DNA from: Chryseobacterium oncorhynchi
GTDB taxonomy: Bacteria; Bacteroidota; Bacteroidia; Flavobacteriales; Weeksellaceae
Reading direction: 5' to 3'
Length of the DNA: 64,000 nt
Assembly (NCBI RefSeq): GCF_002899895.1
Contig: NZ_PPEI02000004.1
Span: 426,894-490,893, forward strand
Made by a program: the position numbers and the translations under genes. The notes under the pieces were generated by a model, which saw only the letters and a program-made list of their open reading frames with translations, was not told the DNA's origin and did not search any database. Of this stretch, positions 43,392-54,000 are shown in pieces; position 1 is the stretch's first letter, and each line of letters begins with the position of its first letter.

Positions 43392-44900
43392 TTACCAACC
43401 TTCGTTTTGCTTAATAACACCGTGGCTATTAACAATTTCTGCCTGCGGAACTGCCCAAACATTATGAGTTGCGGGATTGAAGTTTCTTGCCGCCCATACC
43501 ACTTTACCGTCTATCCCGTGTAAAGGTTGAGCATAGTTTGACTGAGCATCTCCCCAACGTACAAGATCTCTATGTCTGTCTGCCCATTCGCCAGCTAATT
43601 CACAACGTCTTTCATGTTTCAGATCAGCCATTGTACATCCGGTTTTAGGGGCCAGCCCTGCACGTTTTCTAATCAGGTTAATTTCTGCATCTGCATTTCC
43701 GCCTGACATTAGCAAAGCTTCGGCCCTGATCAGGATAACCTCAGCGTAGCGCATAATCGGAACGGCAAGATCTGTACAAGGATAGTCTCCATTAGCACTT
43801 ACATGGCCACTGCTCAACGGATATTTAAAGGCATCCATATATTTATTAAACTGGTATCCTGTGAGAGAGTTGGAAGAAGCATACGTTCTTTCTGTTCCGT
43901 TAAAATTGAATTTATCTCCTAGTTTAAGAACGGTTGCACCTCTTCTAAGGTCTCCGGCTTCATATTCATCATACAATTCTTTGGTAGGCTGAAAATATCC
44001 CCATCCGTTATATTCTCCCCAACCTTTATTTTCTAACATTACTCCCGGAAGAATGCTTCCCACTGAGTTAAATTTAGGAGTACTTGGAATGGACCAGATA
44101 TATTCTGAGCTATAATTATTCTCGGCTTTGAAAACATCTGCATAATTGTTCAACAGGTTTCTGTTTCCTTTTGTCATTACTTCATTTGCCCAGTATGCTG
44201 CATTCTGCCAATCTTTCATAAACAGATATACTTTCGATAAAAGTGCCCATGCCGCTGCTTTATGAGGCCTTCCGTAATCTTTAGCCGGAAGTTCTGCCTG
44301 GCTTGGTAATAATTCAGCTGCTTTTTTCAGATCATTGACAATGTAATTGTAGTTTTCCATTACATTGGCAGCTCTTGGAATAGGGTTGGGATCCGGCTCT
44401 TTAGTACGGTCTACAATGGGAATACCAGCCTTTTCATTTCCATAACTATATGCAAGTTCAAAATACATTCTGCTGCTCATAAATAAAGCTTCTCCCAAAT
44501 ATTTATTTTTAACCGCCTGTGAAGCCTGAATATTATTAACGTTACGAATAACACGGTTTGCAACTCCTATCACAGTATACCTTTTATTCCATTGTGTTTC
44601 CAGATCTCCTGCTGCGATATAATTGCTGCTAAAATTCTTCACATTATCCGCTTCACTTTTTGATCTTCCTGTTACCATATCGTCACTGGCATTGATAAAC
44701 CAGAAGAAACCTCGCCCATAGAATTCACTATCAGAAAGTGGCTTATACATAGCGTTAGCTCCGGTAATCAGATCATTTTCTGTTTTCCAGAAGCTAGCCT
44801 CCGTTGGAGTTCCCTCTGGTTGTATATCCAGTTCATTGGTGCATGACAGCAATGATGCGGATAGCCCTGTTATTACAATTATTGTATTGAAAAATTTCAT
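43392..44900 (-). CDS. RagB/SusD family outer-membrane nutrient-binding lipoprotein
   Basis: 502 residues. The lipoprotein signal has Cys20 (ASLLSCTNE), followed by 'LDIQPEGTPTEASFWKTEND'. TPR-like helices (FMSSRMYFELAYSYGNEKAG, AAAWALLSKVYLFMKDW) and the C-terminal 'PIMRYAEVILIRAEALLMSG' then 'IRKRAGL' identify the family. SusD proteins cap the SusC barrel and deliver ligand. The gene lies 27 bases downstream of susC. The ligand cannot be read; the downstream GDPD-phosphatase suggests a phosphorylated compound. Confidence 0.95.
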   Translation of the reverse strand: MKFFNTIIVITGLSASLLSCTNELDIQPEGTPTEASFWKTENDLITGANAMYKPLSDSEFYGRGFFWFINASDDMVTGRSKSEADNVKNFSSNYIAAGDLETQWNKRYTVIGVANRVIRNVNNIQASQAVKNKYLGEALFMSSRMYFELAYSYGNEKAGIPIVDRTKEPDPNPIPRAANVMENYNYIVNDLKKAAELLPSQAELPAKDYGRPHKAAAWALLSKVYLFMKDWQNAAYWANEVMTKGNRNLLNNYADVFKAENNYSSEYIWSIPSTPKFNSVGSILPGVMLENKGWGEYNGWGYFQPTKELYDEYEAGDLRRGATVLKLGDKFNFNGTERTYASSNSLTGYQFNKYMDAFKYPLSSGHVSANGDYPCTDLAVPIMRYAEVILIRAEALLMSGGNADAEINLIRKRAGLAPKTGCTMADLKHERRCELAGEWADRHRDLVRWGDAQSNYAQPLHGIDGKVVWAARNFNPATHNVWAVPQAEIVNSHGVIKQNEGW

Positions 44901-44927
44901 CTTTTTACTTTTTAAATTTATTTTAGA

Positions 44928-47816
44928 TTAAAACCCTACTTCCAGTCCGAAAATAAATGAACGGGCCTGAGGATATCTTCCGGTATCAACTCCGTACGTT
45001 TCCATTCCTATTTCAGGGTCAAAGCCTGTATATTTTGTGATGGTAAACAAGTTATTGCTCGTCACATACATTCTTATTTTATTCACATCAAGTTTTTTGT
45101 AAAGCTCTCTGGGCAATGAATATCCTATCGTAAGGTTTTTCAATCTAAAATAAGAACCGTCTTCCACGTAGAAATCCGACACTTTGGAGTAATTACCACT
45201 TGGATCACCTTGTACCACTCTTGGAATATTGGTATTGGTATTCTGAGGAGTCCATGCGTTCAGAATATCCCTGTCCATATTATAGTTCTGCCCTGTTCCA
45301 CCTGGGTTTAATGAAATAAATTTCAATCCGTTGAATATTTTGTTTCCATATACCCCCTGGAAGAAAAGGTTAAGATCAAAGTTCTTCCATGACATATTGT
45401 AGGATAATCCGTAAGAGAATTTAGGATATGGATTTCCAAGGTTGACAAAATCATTATTGTTCAATACTCCGGTATTTCCATCTTTTTTCAGGAATTTAAT
45501 ATCTCCCGGTTTAGCGTTAGGTTGAATAAGATTACCATTGGCATCTTTGTAATTGTCGATTTCTGCCTGAGTCTGGAAAATACCGTCAGTTTTGTAACCA
45601 TAATAAGAGTAGAGAGATTCTCCTACTTTTATTCGGGTAGGTTTCAATACTCCACGAACATTATTACTATTGATAAAGATCTCATCTACACTGGCCAATT
45701 GCTTCGCCGTATTTTTTAGTTGACTAAAAGTAGCACCTATTGAGTAGTTGAAGTCGCCTGTATTTTTACTGTTATAATTAATTCCTAATTCAAATCCTTT
45801 ATCCTGAAACAATCCGGCATTCACATATTGATCTATATAGCCGGATGTACTTGAAAGGTTAACGTTAAAAATCTGATCTCGTGAGTTCTTAACAAAGTAA
45901 TCAAACTGTAAGGAAAGGCTGTTTCTCAAGAAAGAAGCATCTACCCCAAAATTGGTTTGCTCGGATTTTCCCCATTTTATATCTGAATTAGGAAATGTTG
46001 TAGCATAATAAGCAATATTCTGTGACGGATCCTGTCCGAAAATAACATTATTATCCCTTACCATTAAAGGGTTAACTGCCTGATAAGAAACCCCACCCAG
46101 ATTTCCTAAAATACCGTAACTTCCTCTTAGTTTCAGATTGGAAAGCCAGGCAATATCGTTCATAAAGTTTTCCTTGGAAACCACCCATCCTCCAGAAATG
46201 GAATAATAATTAGCAAACCTATTTTGTTTAGCAACCAGAGAGGTTCCATCTCTTCTTCCCAGCAAACTGATAATATATTTCCCTGCATAGTCATAGTTGA
46301 CCCTTGCCAGATAAGACACCAGAGACTGCTGATATTTATAACTGTATACTTCTTTATTGGTATCCGCAGCATTTTGAAGATATCTGAATACTTCTGCTTC
46401 ACTTCTGAAATCAAAAGCTTTTGCTCTGAACCCATCCTCAGTTGTTTTCTGAAAAGTAAAACCTGCAAGGAAATCAAAATTATGTTTACCTGTTGTTAGC
46501 TTATATGTAAGGATCTGTTCGGCAAGAGAAGTGGATATATTGTTAGACTGATATTCCAGGCTATTGGTATCAAATATTTTTCCAATCTCCAGTACTCTGG
46601 GAGTAAATTCTTTAACATTTCCGATCTTAAAAGTCTGGGAAAAATTAGAACGGAATTTTAAATCTTTAGCCAACGCAATTTCTACGTAAGGATTGATCAA
46701 AATCTCATGTGTTGGATTTTGAATGCTGATTCTTTTAAGATAGGCAACAGGATTGATCATATCTCCATACCCTCCTGCCACATCAATCGGTAATCCGGAA
46801 AAAGCTCCCGTTGGTGTATATACCGGAACATTGGGTGGATAATACATGGCGGCAACCAAAGCTCCTGTGTAGCCATTCTTTGTGTTGGCTGTATTTCCTT
46901 GGGAATAGTTATAATACATATTCTCTCCGAATGTCAACCAGTCTTTCACTTTATGTTCAGAGTTTACCCTGAAATTATATCTTTTTGCCTGAGTGTTCAA
47001 TAAAATACCCTCAAGATTCCTGTGATTCATTCCTACAAAGAATCTGGATTTTTCACTTCCTCCACTAAGGTTTACATTATATTCTTGGATGGTTCCTGTA
47101 CGGAAAATTTCTTTCATCCAGTCTGTTCTGGTAATTCCGCCATCAGCATATTTTTCGGAATTGAAAGCCAGTGGAAGACTATTGAGTTTCCCTGCGTTAG
47201 TATATGCCTGGCGCATCACATCCTGGAATTCTGCAGCGTTTAGAGATTCCTTTAATTTCCATGCCTGATTGATTCCGTATTTAACGTCAAAATCAATAGT
47301 CAGACTCCCTTTTTTACCTCTCTTTGTAGTAATAAGGATTACCCCACCGGAAGATCTCGCTCCGTAAATAGCAGCAGCAGCATCTTTAAGCACAGAAATA
47401 TCCTGAATATCATTAGGGTTAATGGCAGGAGTTCCGTTAAAAACAACTCCATCCACAACATAAAGAGGAGTTTCTCCGTTCACACCTCCCAAACCACGGA
47501 TATTCACTTTAGGCGAGCCATTAGGATCTCCCCCTTCGTTCACTACCGTTACTCCAGCGGCTTTTCCTTGAAGTACTTCTCCTACTCCGGATAAAGATCT
47601 TGAACTAAGCTTATCCAGCGAAGCTTCTGCAACTGCACCGGATACTTTGCTTTTCTTCTGTGTTCCGTATCCTATAACGACAACCTCATCAAGGGTTTTT
47701 TCCTTTAAGCTGTCCTTTTTTTGAGATAGGAACATCGGTGAAGCAGATATTGCACCAATAAGTAATACCCTACCCGTTAAATAAGTTACTGAGACAGGGA
47801 TTTTAAATACATTCAT
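44928..47816 (-). CDS. SusC/RagA family TonB-dependent transporter
   Basis: 962 residues from the ATG at 47816; the in-frame TTG at 47840 lies in the -7 element. The TonB box/plug begins at once (LDEVVVIGYGTQKKSKVSGA), with 'VLQGKAAGVTVVNEGG', 'VNIRGLGGVNGETPLYVVDG' and 'DAAAAIYGARSSGGVILITT'. The N-terminal carboxypeptidase-like domain that most SusC proteins carry is absent. The C-terminal barrel ends in 'RSFIFGLEVGF'. It pairs with the SusD gene downstream. The substrate is unknown; organic phosphate is inferred from the third gene. Confidence 0.95.
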   Translation of the reverse strand: MNVFKIPVSVTYLTGRVLLIGAISASPMFLSQKKDSLKEKTLDEVVVIGYGTQKKSKVSGAVAEASLDKLSSRSLSGVGEVLQGKAAGVTVVNEGGDPNGSPKVNIRGLGGVNGETPLYVVDGVVFNGTPAINPNDIQDISVLKDAAAAIYGARSSGGVILITTKRGKKGSLTIDFDVKYGINQAWKLKESLNAAEFQDVMRQAYTNAGKLNSLPLAFNSEKYADGGITRTDWMKEIFRTGTIQEYNVNLSGGSEKSRFFVGMNHRNLEGILLNTQAKRYNFRVNSEHKVKDWLTFGENMYYNYSQGNTANTKNGYTGALVAAMYYPPNVPVYTPTGAFSGLPIDVAGGYGDMINPVAYLKRISIQNPTHEILINPYVEIALAKDLKFRSNFSQTFKIGNVKEFTPRVLEIGKIFDTNSLEYQSNNISTSLAEQILTYKLTTGKHNFDFLAGFTFQKTTEDGFRAKAFDFRSEAEVFRYLQNAADTNKEVYSYKYQQSLVSYLARVNYDYAGKYIISLLGRRDGTSLVAKQNRFANYYSISGGWVVSKENFMNDIAWLSNLKLRGSYGILGNLGGVSYQAVNPLMVRDNNVIFGQDPSQNIAYYATTFPNSDIKWGKSEQTNFGVDASFLRNSLSLQFDYFVKNSRDQIFNVNLSSTSGYIDQYVNAGLFQDKGFELGINYNSKNTGDFNYSIGATFSQLKNTAKQLASVDEIFINSNNVRGVLKPTRIKVGESLYSYYGYKTDGIFQTQAEIDNYKDANGNLIQPNAKPGDIKFLKKDGNTGVLNNNDFVNLGNPYPKFSYGLSYNMSWKNFDLNLFFQGVYGNKIFNGLKFISLNPGGTGQNYNMDRDILNAWTPQNTNTNIPRVVQGDPSGNYSKVSDFYVEDGSYFRLKNLTIGYSLPRELYKKLDVNKIRMYVTSNNLFTITKYTGFDPEIGMETYGVDTGRYPQARSFIFGLEVGF

Positions 47817-47837
47817 GACATCCTTTTTAATTAGATG

Positions 47838-47845
47838 CAAAATTA
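47838..47845 (-). promoter_or_regulatory. susC -7 element (TAATTTTG on the minus strand)
   Basis: A TAnnTTTG match 21 bases upstream of the ATG at 47816. It shows that the TTG at 47840 cannot be the start codon. Confidence 0.6.
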
Positions 47846-48135
47846 GACCAGCACTTCCCCTTACCTCATTAAGATTTCCTTATGTTTTTATTAAGAAATT
47901 TTAGCTATCATCAAAAACAAACCTCCACGAATTAAAATTAAAATACTGTAAAACAAATACATACATAAGTAAAGTAATCATTCCGGTGATATTCTCTGCA
48001 TGGTTGACATTAACTTTCTTTTAAGTTTATAATCAATTCGGGACAATAAACCAGTTGGGATTAAAATATTTTCAGATACAATAAGTAACATAGTTCATTA
48101 TTCTTTTTTTACATTTGCTGAAAATAGATTTTTCA

Positions 48136-48175
48136 CCTACACATAGATATCCAAAACAGGCTATCCATGTGTAGG
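48136..48175. repeat. Imperfect palindrome upstream of the SDR gene
   Basis: cctacacat (48136-48144) pairs with atgtgtagg (48167-48175), then after one mismatch gata (48146-48149) pairs with tatc (48162-48165); the loop is 12 bases. There is no gene transcribed into it to terminate, so an operator or structured leader is possible. Confidence 0.55.
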
Positions 48176-48209
48176 AAAGAATAAAACATTATAAAAATCA
48201 TACGATTAA

Positions 48210-48998
48210 ATGACCATTATCATTACAGGAACCTCATCAGGGATTGGATTTGCATTAGCCGAATATTTAGGTAAAAAAGGGAACAAAGTATATGGTTTAA
48301 GCAGAAAACATACGGAAAGTCAGTATTTCAAATCGATACCGACTGATGTTACCGACAATACAGCTGTTCAAAATGCCATTGCTGAGGTACTGAAAACCGA
48401 AACCAGAATTGATGTTCTTATCAACAATGCCGGAATGGGAATGGTAGGTGCCGTAGAAGATTCTACCAAGGAAGATATTCTAAAACTTTTCAGTCTGAAT
48501 TTGGCTGGACCTGTTCAGATGATGAGTGCCGTGCTTCCAAAAATGCGTGAAAATAAATTCGGAAAAATCATCAATGTTTCCAGTATCGGAAGTGAAATGG
48601 GATTACCTTTCCGTGGATTTTATTCGGCATCAAAATCGGCTCTGGATAAAGTAACTGAAGCAATGAGGTATGAAGTTTACCCTTGGAATATTGAGGTATG
48701 CTCTCTTCACTTGGGAGACATTAAAACCAATATTGCAGAAAACAGAGTCATTGCCCAAGTTTCCCAGCCTTATAAAAATGTATTTGACAAAGTATATTCT
48801 TTAATGAATTCCCATGTGAACGATGGAACCGAGCCTATAGAAGTGGCAGAATACATTGAAAAACTTTTAGGGAAGAATAAATGGAAAGCTCATTATTATT
48901 TTGGTAAATTCGGACAGAAAATAGGAGTTCCATTGAAATGGATTCTTCCGCAGGGAGTTTATGAAAATTTAATGAAGAAGTATAATAAACTGGATTAG
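48210..48998 (+). CDS. Short-chain dehydrogenase/reductase
   Basis: 262 residues of the classical SDR type. The cofactor motif is 'ITGTSSGIGFALAEYLG' (TGxxxGIG), followed by 'DVLINNAGMGMVG' (NNAG), the catalytic Ser in 'INVSSIGSEMGLPF' and 'YSASKSALDKVTEAMRYE' (YxxxK). It is cytoplasmic and NAD(P)-dependent; the substrate is unknown. The preceding intergenic palindrome could be part of its regulation. A 102-base gap separates it from the outer-membrane protein gene, on the same strand. Confidence 0.92.
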   Translation: MTIIITGTSSGIGFALAEYLGKKGNKVYGLSRKHTESQYFKSIPTDVTDNTAVQNAIAEVLKTETRIDVLINNAGMGMVGAVEDSTKEDILKLFSLNLAGPVQMMSAVLPKMRENKFGKIINVSSIGSEMGLPFRGFYSASKSALDKVTEAMRYEVYPWNIEVCSLHLGDIKTNIAENRVIAQVSQPYKNVFDKVYSLMNSHVNDGTEPIEVAEYIEKLLGKNKWKAHYYFGKFGQKIGVPLKWILPQGVYENLMKKYNKLD

Positions 48999-49100
48999 TT
49001 TCAGTTTTATAAAAAGTTATATAATAATTACTTTAAACCATTAAGGAGAGTAAGCTTTATTTAAATTTAGCAATCCACTTATGGTTTAAAACATTGAGAA

Positions 49101-50705
49101 TTGAAGCTGTTTCTAAAAATATTTTTTGTCCTGTTCTGCGTTTTTATACAAGCGCAGAAAAAGCAGTATTGGCTAATTGATACTGAAACTAAGGTCAGAA
49201 AAAAAGTAAAGGACTCTGTTTCTGCGGTAAAATATCTGGATTCTCTGGCTCAAAGCAATTACTTCTTCACCCAACTGAAAGATGTAAAAATAAAAGGAGA
49301 CAGCACGGAAATTTTTTATGACAAAGGGAAAAACTTCAATGAAACCTATGTAAACCTTTCCGATTCCATTGTGCAGAAGCTGAAAGTTCAGAAAGATTTT
49401 TTCACTAAAAATTTAGATTCAACCAAGAAAAGCCTCAATAAAAGCTATATTGATGACGGATATTCTTTCAGTAGAATCAAGTCTAAGTATAAGGGACAGA
49501 AAAATGGATTTCCGATTGTAGAACTGGATATCAATAAAAATGATAAAAGAACGATCAACGGTTTTGTTATAAAAGGTTACGATAAGGTTCCAAAACGATT
49601 CATCAAAAATCTTGAAAAGGAATTTAAGGGTAAAAATTATGATGATAAAAACTTATTAGCCATTAATAAGACCTTTCAAAGCCACCCTTTTGTTACGCTT
49701 GAAAGGCAGCCACAGACTTTGTTCACTAAAGATTCTACAAATATTTACCTGTTTTTGGAAAAGAAAAAGACCAATACTTTTGATGGGGTAATTGGTTTTG
49801 GAAATGATAAGTCTGAAAAGTTTACCCTAAACGGGACCATGAACGTTAATTTCAGGAATATGTTCAACGGTTTTGAGGCGGTTAATCTTTATTGGCAGAG
49901 AAACCCTGACAAGGGGCAAACCTTTGATCTTCAGGTAGACATTCCTTACCTTTTTAAATCCAATGTGGGGATGAATACCAAGGTGAATATCTACAGACAG
50001 GATTCTACCTTTGCCAACGTAAAGTTTCTTCCGGCTTTTTATTATCACATCAACAACCGTAATAAGATTGGTCTTAGAGCAACTCTGGAAACTTCTACGA
50101 TTATTGATTCATTGTATGTTCAGGGAAAGGATTACAACAAAAAAGGGATCGGGATCTGGTTTGAAATGACCGAACCTACCGATATTGATCTTTTTCTTTA
50201 CAAAACAAGGATCAATGCGGGATACGATTATTTAACAACAACTTATACCAAAGGAAATATCAAGTCTACTCAAAATCAGTTTTACTTTTTTGGGGAACAT
50301 AATTATCATATTTCCGGAAACCATTTCCTGAATATTAAAGGGGAAGGTGCCATGATGGATTCTAAAATAGAGTTTTCCGCCAATGAATTGTATCGATTTG
50401 GAGGCTGGAATTCCATGCGGGGATTCAATGAAAATTCCCTCGCCGCAGATTTTTATTATTACGGAAGCTTAGAATATCGATACCTCATCGGCAATCAGGC
50501 TTTCTTCGACCTCTTTGGGCAATATGGGCAGCTCAATAATAAATCTTTGAATGTAAAACCCAAGCTTTACAGTGTTGGGCTAGGTTTCAATTTCTTTATA
50601 CCGATCGGGCTGATGAGTTTTCAGCTGTCTAATGGTAACGAATTTGGAAATCCTTTTAAATTTAATGACATAAAAATCCATTGGGGTATTCTGAGCAGAT
50701 TTTAA
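49101..50705 (+). CDS. Omp85-like outer-membrane barrel protein, TTG start
   Basis: 534 residues. TTG at 49101 is the only possible start: TGA stands in frame 6 bases upstream, and the signal peptide (MKLFLKIFFVLFCVFIQAQ) begins here. A periplasmic region of ~190 residues includes a POTRA-like segment (TINGFVIKGYDKVPKRFIKN, YDDKNLLAINKTFQSHPFV). The C-terminal barrel holds 'YRFGGWNSMRGFNENSLAAD', in which RGF matches the RGF/Y motif of the Omp85/TpsB loop, and ends in 'KIHWGILSRF' with a terminal Phe. A role in membrane-protein assembly or secretion is inferred; no TpsA-like partner is adjacent. Confidence 0.75.
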   Translation: MKLFLKIFFVLFCVFIQAQKKQYWLIDTETKVRKKVKDSVSAVKYLDSLAQSNYFFTQLKDVKIKGDSTEIFYDKGKNFNETYVNLSDSIVQKLKVQKDFFTKNLDSTKKSLNKSYIDDGYSFSRIKSKYKGQKNGFPIVELDINKNDKRTINGFVIKGYDKVPKRFIKNLEKEFKGKNYDDKNLLAINKTFQSHPFVTLERQPQTLFTKDSTNIYLFLEKKKTNTFDGVIGFGNDKSEKFTLNGTMNVNFRNMFNGFEAVNLYWQRNPDKGQTFDLQVDIPYLFKSNVGMNTKVNIYRQDSTFANVKFLPAFYYHINNRNKIGLRATLETSTIIDSLYVQGKDYNKKGIGIWFEMTEPTDIDLFLYKTRINAGYDYLTTTYTKGNIKSTQNQFYFFGEHNYHISGNHFLNIKGEGAMMDSKIEFSANELYRFGGWNSMRGFNENSLAADFYYYGSLEYRYLIGNQAFFDLFGQYGQLNNKSLNVKPKLYSVGLGFNFFIPIGLMSFQLSNGNEFGNPFKFNDIKIHWGILSRF

Positions 50706-51075
50706 GTTGTCCGGATTTATACTATTCTTTAACGATAACTTTTTCAACCACAAAAGATACAAAAGTTTTTAAAAGTTCCTGTCTTTAAACAAGACAATCA
50801 CACATAAGCTTTTTGAAAATTTTAGATCTTCATCTTATTCGAACATTCTCACAGTATTATTTTTTAATTATTAAAGTACTCTAAAGTGATTGAATATTAA
50901 ATCTTTTATGAATTATATTAGTATATAATAAAGCAAAAATACTTACACAAAAACCATTTTTCATTTTACCATTTTATTAATTATATCTGTTAAAAAATAC
51001 ATAAATCGTATTTTTATTTTAATATGATCGTAAAGTATAGGTAATAATGTCCGGCTAAATTTGCATTCAAAAAAA
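50706..51075. other. AT-rich intergenic region before the second susC
   Basis: 370 bases with no gene. It contains words such as 'aaccacaaaagatacaaaag' (50749-50768) of the kind that recur in intergenic spaces of related genomes, and the susC -7 element at 51056-51063. Confidence 0.5.
51056..51063 (+). promoter_or_regulatory. -7 element (TAAATTTG) of the susCD-phospholipase locus
   Basis: A TAnnTTTG match 12 bases upstream of the ATG at 51076. The in-frame TTG at 51061 belongs to it. Confidence 0.55.
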
Positions 51076-54000
51076 ATGAAGAAAGCTTTAGCTACATTTG
51101 CAGTTTTTTTACTTCCCTTATATATTACGGCTCAGGAAATTAACATTTCCGGAAATGTAAAATCCGAAAACGGCGCCAGTGTCTCGGGTGTAAATATCAC
51201 CGACAAAAACACAGGAAAAACCACTATGACTGATGAAAATGGGAATTTTACCATTTCAGCCAATCCAAAAGACATTCTGGAATTTTTTTCACCTGATTTT
51301 TCTGTTTACACCGTAGAAGTTTCTTCGAAAAAGGAATATTCTGTTGTTTTAAGGAAAACCAATGAGAAACAGATTGAGGGGGTTGTTATTACCGCCTTGG
51401 GGATTGCTAAAAAGAAAGAAAAGATTGGATATTCTACACAGGAGGTAGGAACCAAACAGTTTGAAACCATTACTACGCCAAGTATAGGAAATCTCTTCTC
51501 AGGACAGGTAGCTGGTCTTAATGTTTCCAATCCAACGGGAATGCAGCAGGCGCCACAGTTTACATTGAGAGGAAATTCCAATCTGGTTTTTGTGATTGAT
51601 GGCGTAATTGTAGAAAAAGAAGTTTTTCAAAATCTGGATCCTAACAATATAGAGAATATCAACGTATTGAAAGGAGCTCCGGCTTCTGCTCTATATGGTT
51701 CAAGAGGTAGATATGGGGCGATTTTGATCACTACAAAAAGTGCCAAGAAGAAAGGATTCTCTGTAGAATTCTCTCAAAACACCATGATTACGGGAGGATT
51801 CACCAATCTTCCAAAGACTCAAACAGAATATGGTAACGGATCCCACGGAAAATATGAGTTCTGGGACGGCGCTGATGGTGGAGTGAATGATGGGGATATG
51901 ATCTGGGGCCCAAAGTTTGTTCCGGGGTTGAAGATCGCGCAATGGAACAGCCCTATCAGAGATAAAGTAACAGGACAGATCACACCGTGGTATGGAGCTG
52001 TAACAGGAACTCAGTATAATGATAAATCCAGATATGAAAGGGTTCCGATTGACTGGAAGTATCATGATAATTTAGATACATTTTTGAAACCTGCGGTTAT
52101 CAATAACAATAATTTTGCAATCAGCTACAGGAATAATAAGGATATATACAGACTTTCCGGAAACTTCATGAATTATGATGACAGGGTTCCTAATTCTTAT
52201 CTTCAGAAATATGGGGTCAATTTCTCTTCTGAAAATCACTTGGGCGATAAGTTTGTATTTGACACGAAGTTCAACTTCAATCAGGCCTTTACTCCCAATG
52301 TTCCCAATTATGATTATAATCCCAGCGGACACATGTACACGATCCTGATCTGGATGGGTGGCGATGTAGACGGAAATGCTCTGAGAAATCATATGTGGGT
52401 TCCAGGAAAAGAAGGAACTTCACAAGCCAACTGGAACTATGCATGGTACAACAATCCTTGGTTTGGTGCTGAATACTATAAAAATCAAAACAGAACCAAT
52501 ATTATCAATGCACAGGCCGGACTGGAGTATAAAGCAACTAAGGATTTTTCTGTAAAGGGTAAAGCATCCATTGTAGAAAACCACAGCAAGACGGAAACTT
52601 TCAGCCCCTATTCTTATTTCAACTACAATGCACCAAGAAGTGGAGGGTATATATTGAAAGATGTAAAAACCTGGAATCTTAACTATGATGTATTGGCTAC
52701 CTATAAGAAAAAGATATCTGAAAACTTTGACTTTACCATCAATGCAGGAGGTTCTACATTTTACTACAAAAACAACAATAATGAAACCTCTACAGATGGT
52801 TTGAAGATTCCTGAAGTCTATACAATGGAAAACTCCATCGGAGCAATCAAAAAATATACTTATCTAAAGGAAAAACTGATCTACAGTGCCTATTCTACAA
52901 TTGACATTGGATTATACAATGCTTTCTTTATCAATATTTCCGGACGTAATGACTGGTCTTCCACATTACCTAAAGCCAACAGATCTTATTTCTATCCATC
53001 CGCATCCGTAAGTGCTGTAATTTCTAATCTGGTAAAGCTTCCGGAGTCTATCAATATGCTAAAACTTTCTGCTTCATGGGCAAAAGTAGCTTATGATTTC
53101 CAGCCTTACTCAATCAGAAATTATTATTTGAATAATAAAGGAATTACTTTCAATGGAAACCCAACCTACCTTTATCCAACAATTCTGAATATAGAAAACT
53201 CTTTAAAACCTGAGCAGACAAAATCTTATGAACTAGGATTAAGTGCAGGCTTCCTCAAAAACAGAATTACCTTAGATGCAACTTACTTCAGAACTTTGGA
53301 TTACAACAACATTCTTGAATTCCCGAGTGCTGAGTCATCCGGATTCATTTCCCAGTATGTAAACGGAAATGAGTATACCACAAAAGGATTCGAGGTTTCC
53401 TTGGGACTTGTTCCTGTAAAAACATCTGATTTTACTTGGAAAACTTTAATCAACTGGAGTACATATGAACAAAAGCTGACTTCCATTTATGATAATATGC
53501 CTAACTATAATAATATCAAGTTAGGTGAAAGAATGGACAGCTATTATGACTACACCTGGCAAAAATCTCCGGACGGAAAAGTAATTCTGGATGCTAAATC
53601 GGGAATGCCAACCAGAGCAAATACACCAAGCAATCTGGGACATTTCAATCCGGACTGGACATTTGGCTTTAACAACAGCTTCAAGTATAAGAAACTATCT
53701 CTAAATATCGGGATCGATGGAAGCATTGGTGGTGTGATGAGATCTCAGGTCGTTGAAAAAATGTGGTGGGGAGGAAAACATCCTAATTCTGTAGCCTACA
53801 GAGATCTTGAATACGCTAAACCGGGAAGTTATTATTTCGTACCGGATGGGGTAAACTACAACCCTGCTACAGGGCTTTATACTCCGCATACAACAGCGAT
53901 CAGCTTCCAGGACTGGGCCCAGAACTATCCTTACCAGGCAAGAGTAACTCAGGATGAAAGTGAAGAATTTGCGAATGTTTTCGACAGAACATTCATCAAG

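Larger units (their letters stand above)
47817..48209. other. Intergenic region between divergent susC and SDR genes
   Basis: 393 bases. It holds the susC -7 element (47838-47845), an AT-rich middle part and a palindrome at 48136-48175. No gene or RNA was seen. Confidence 0.55.

Noticed and set aside
51306-52392. Open frames of 90-120 codons on the minus strand within the second susC
   Set aside because: Antisense shadows of a well-supported SusC gene, with no credible protein features.
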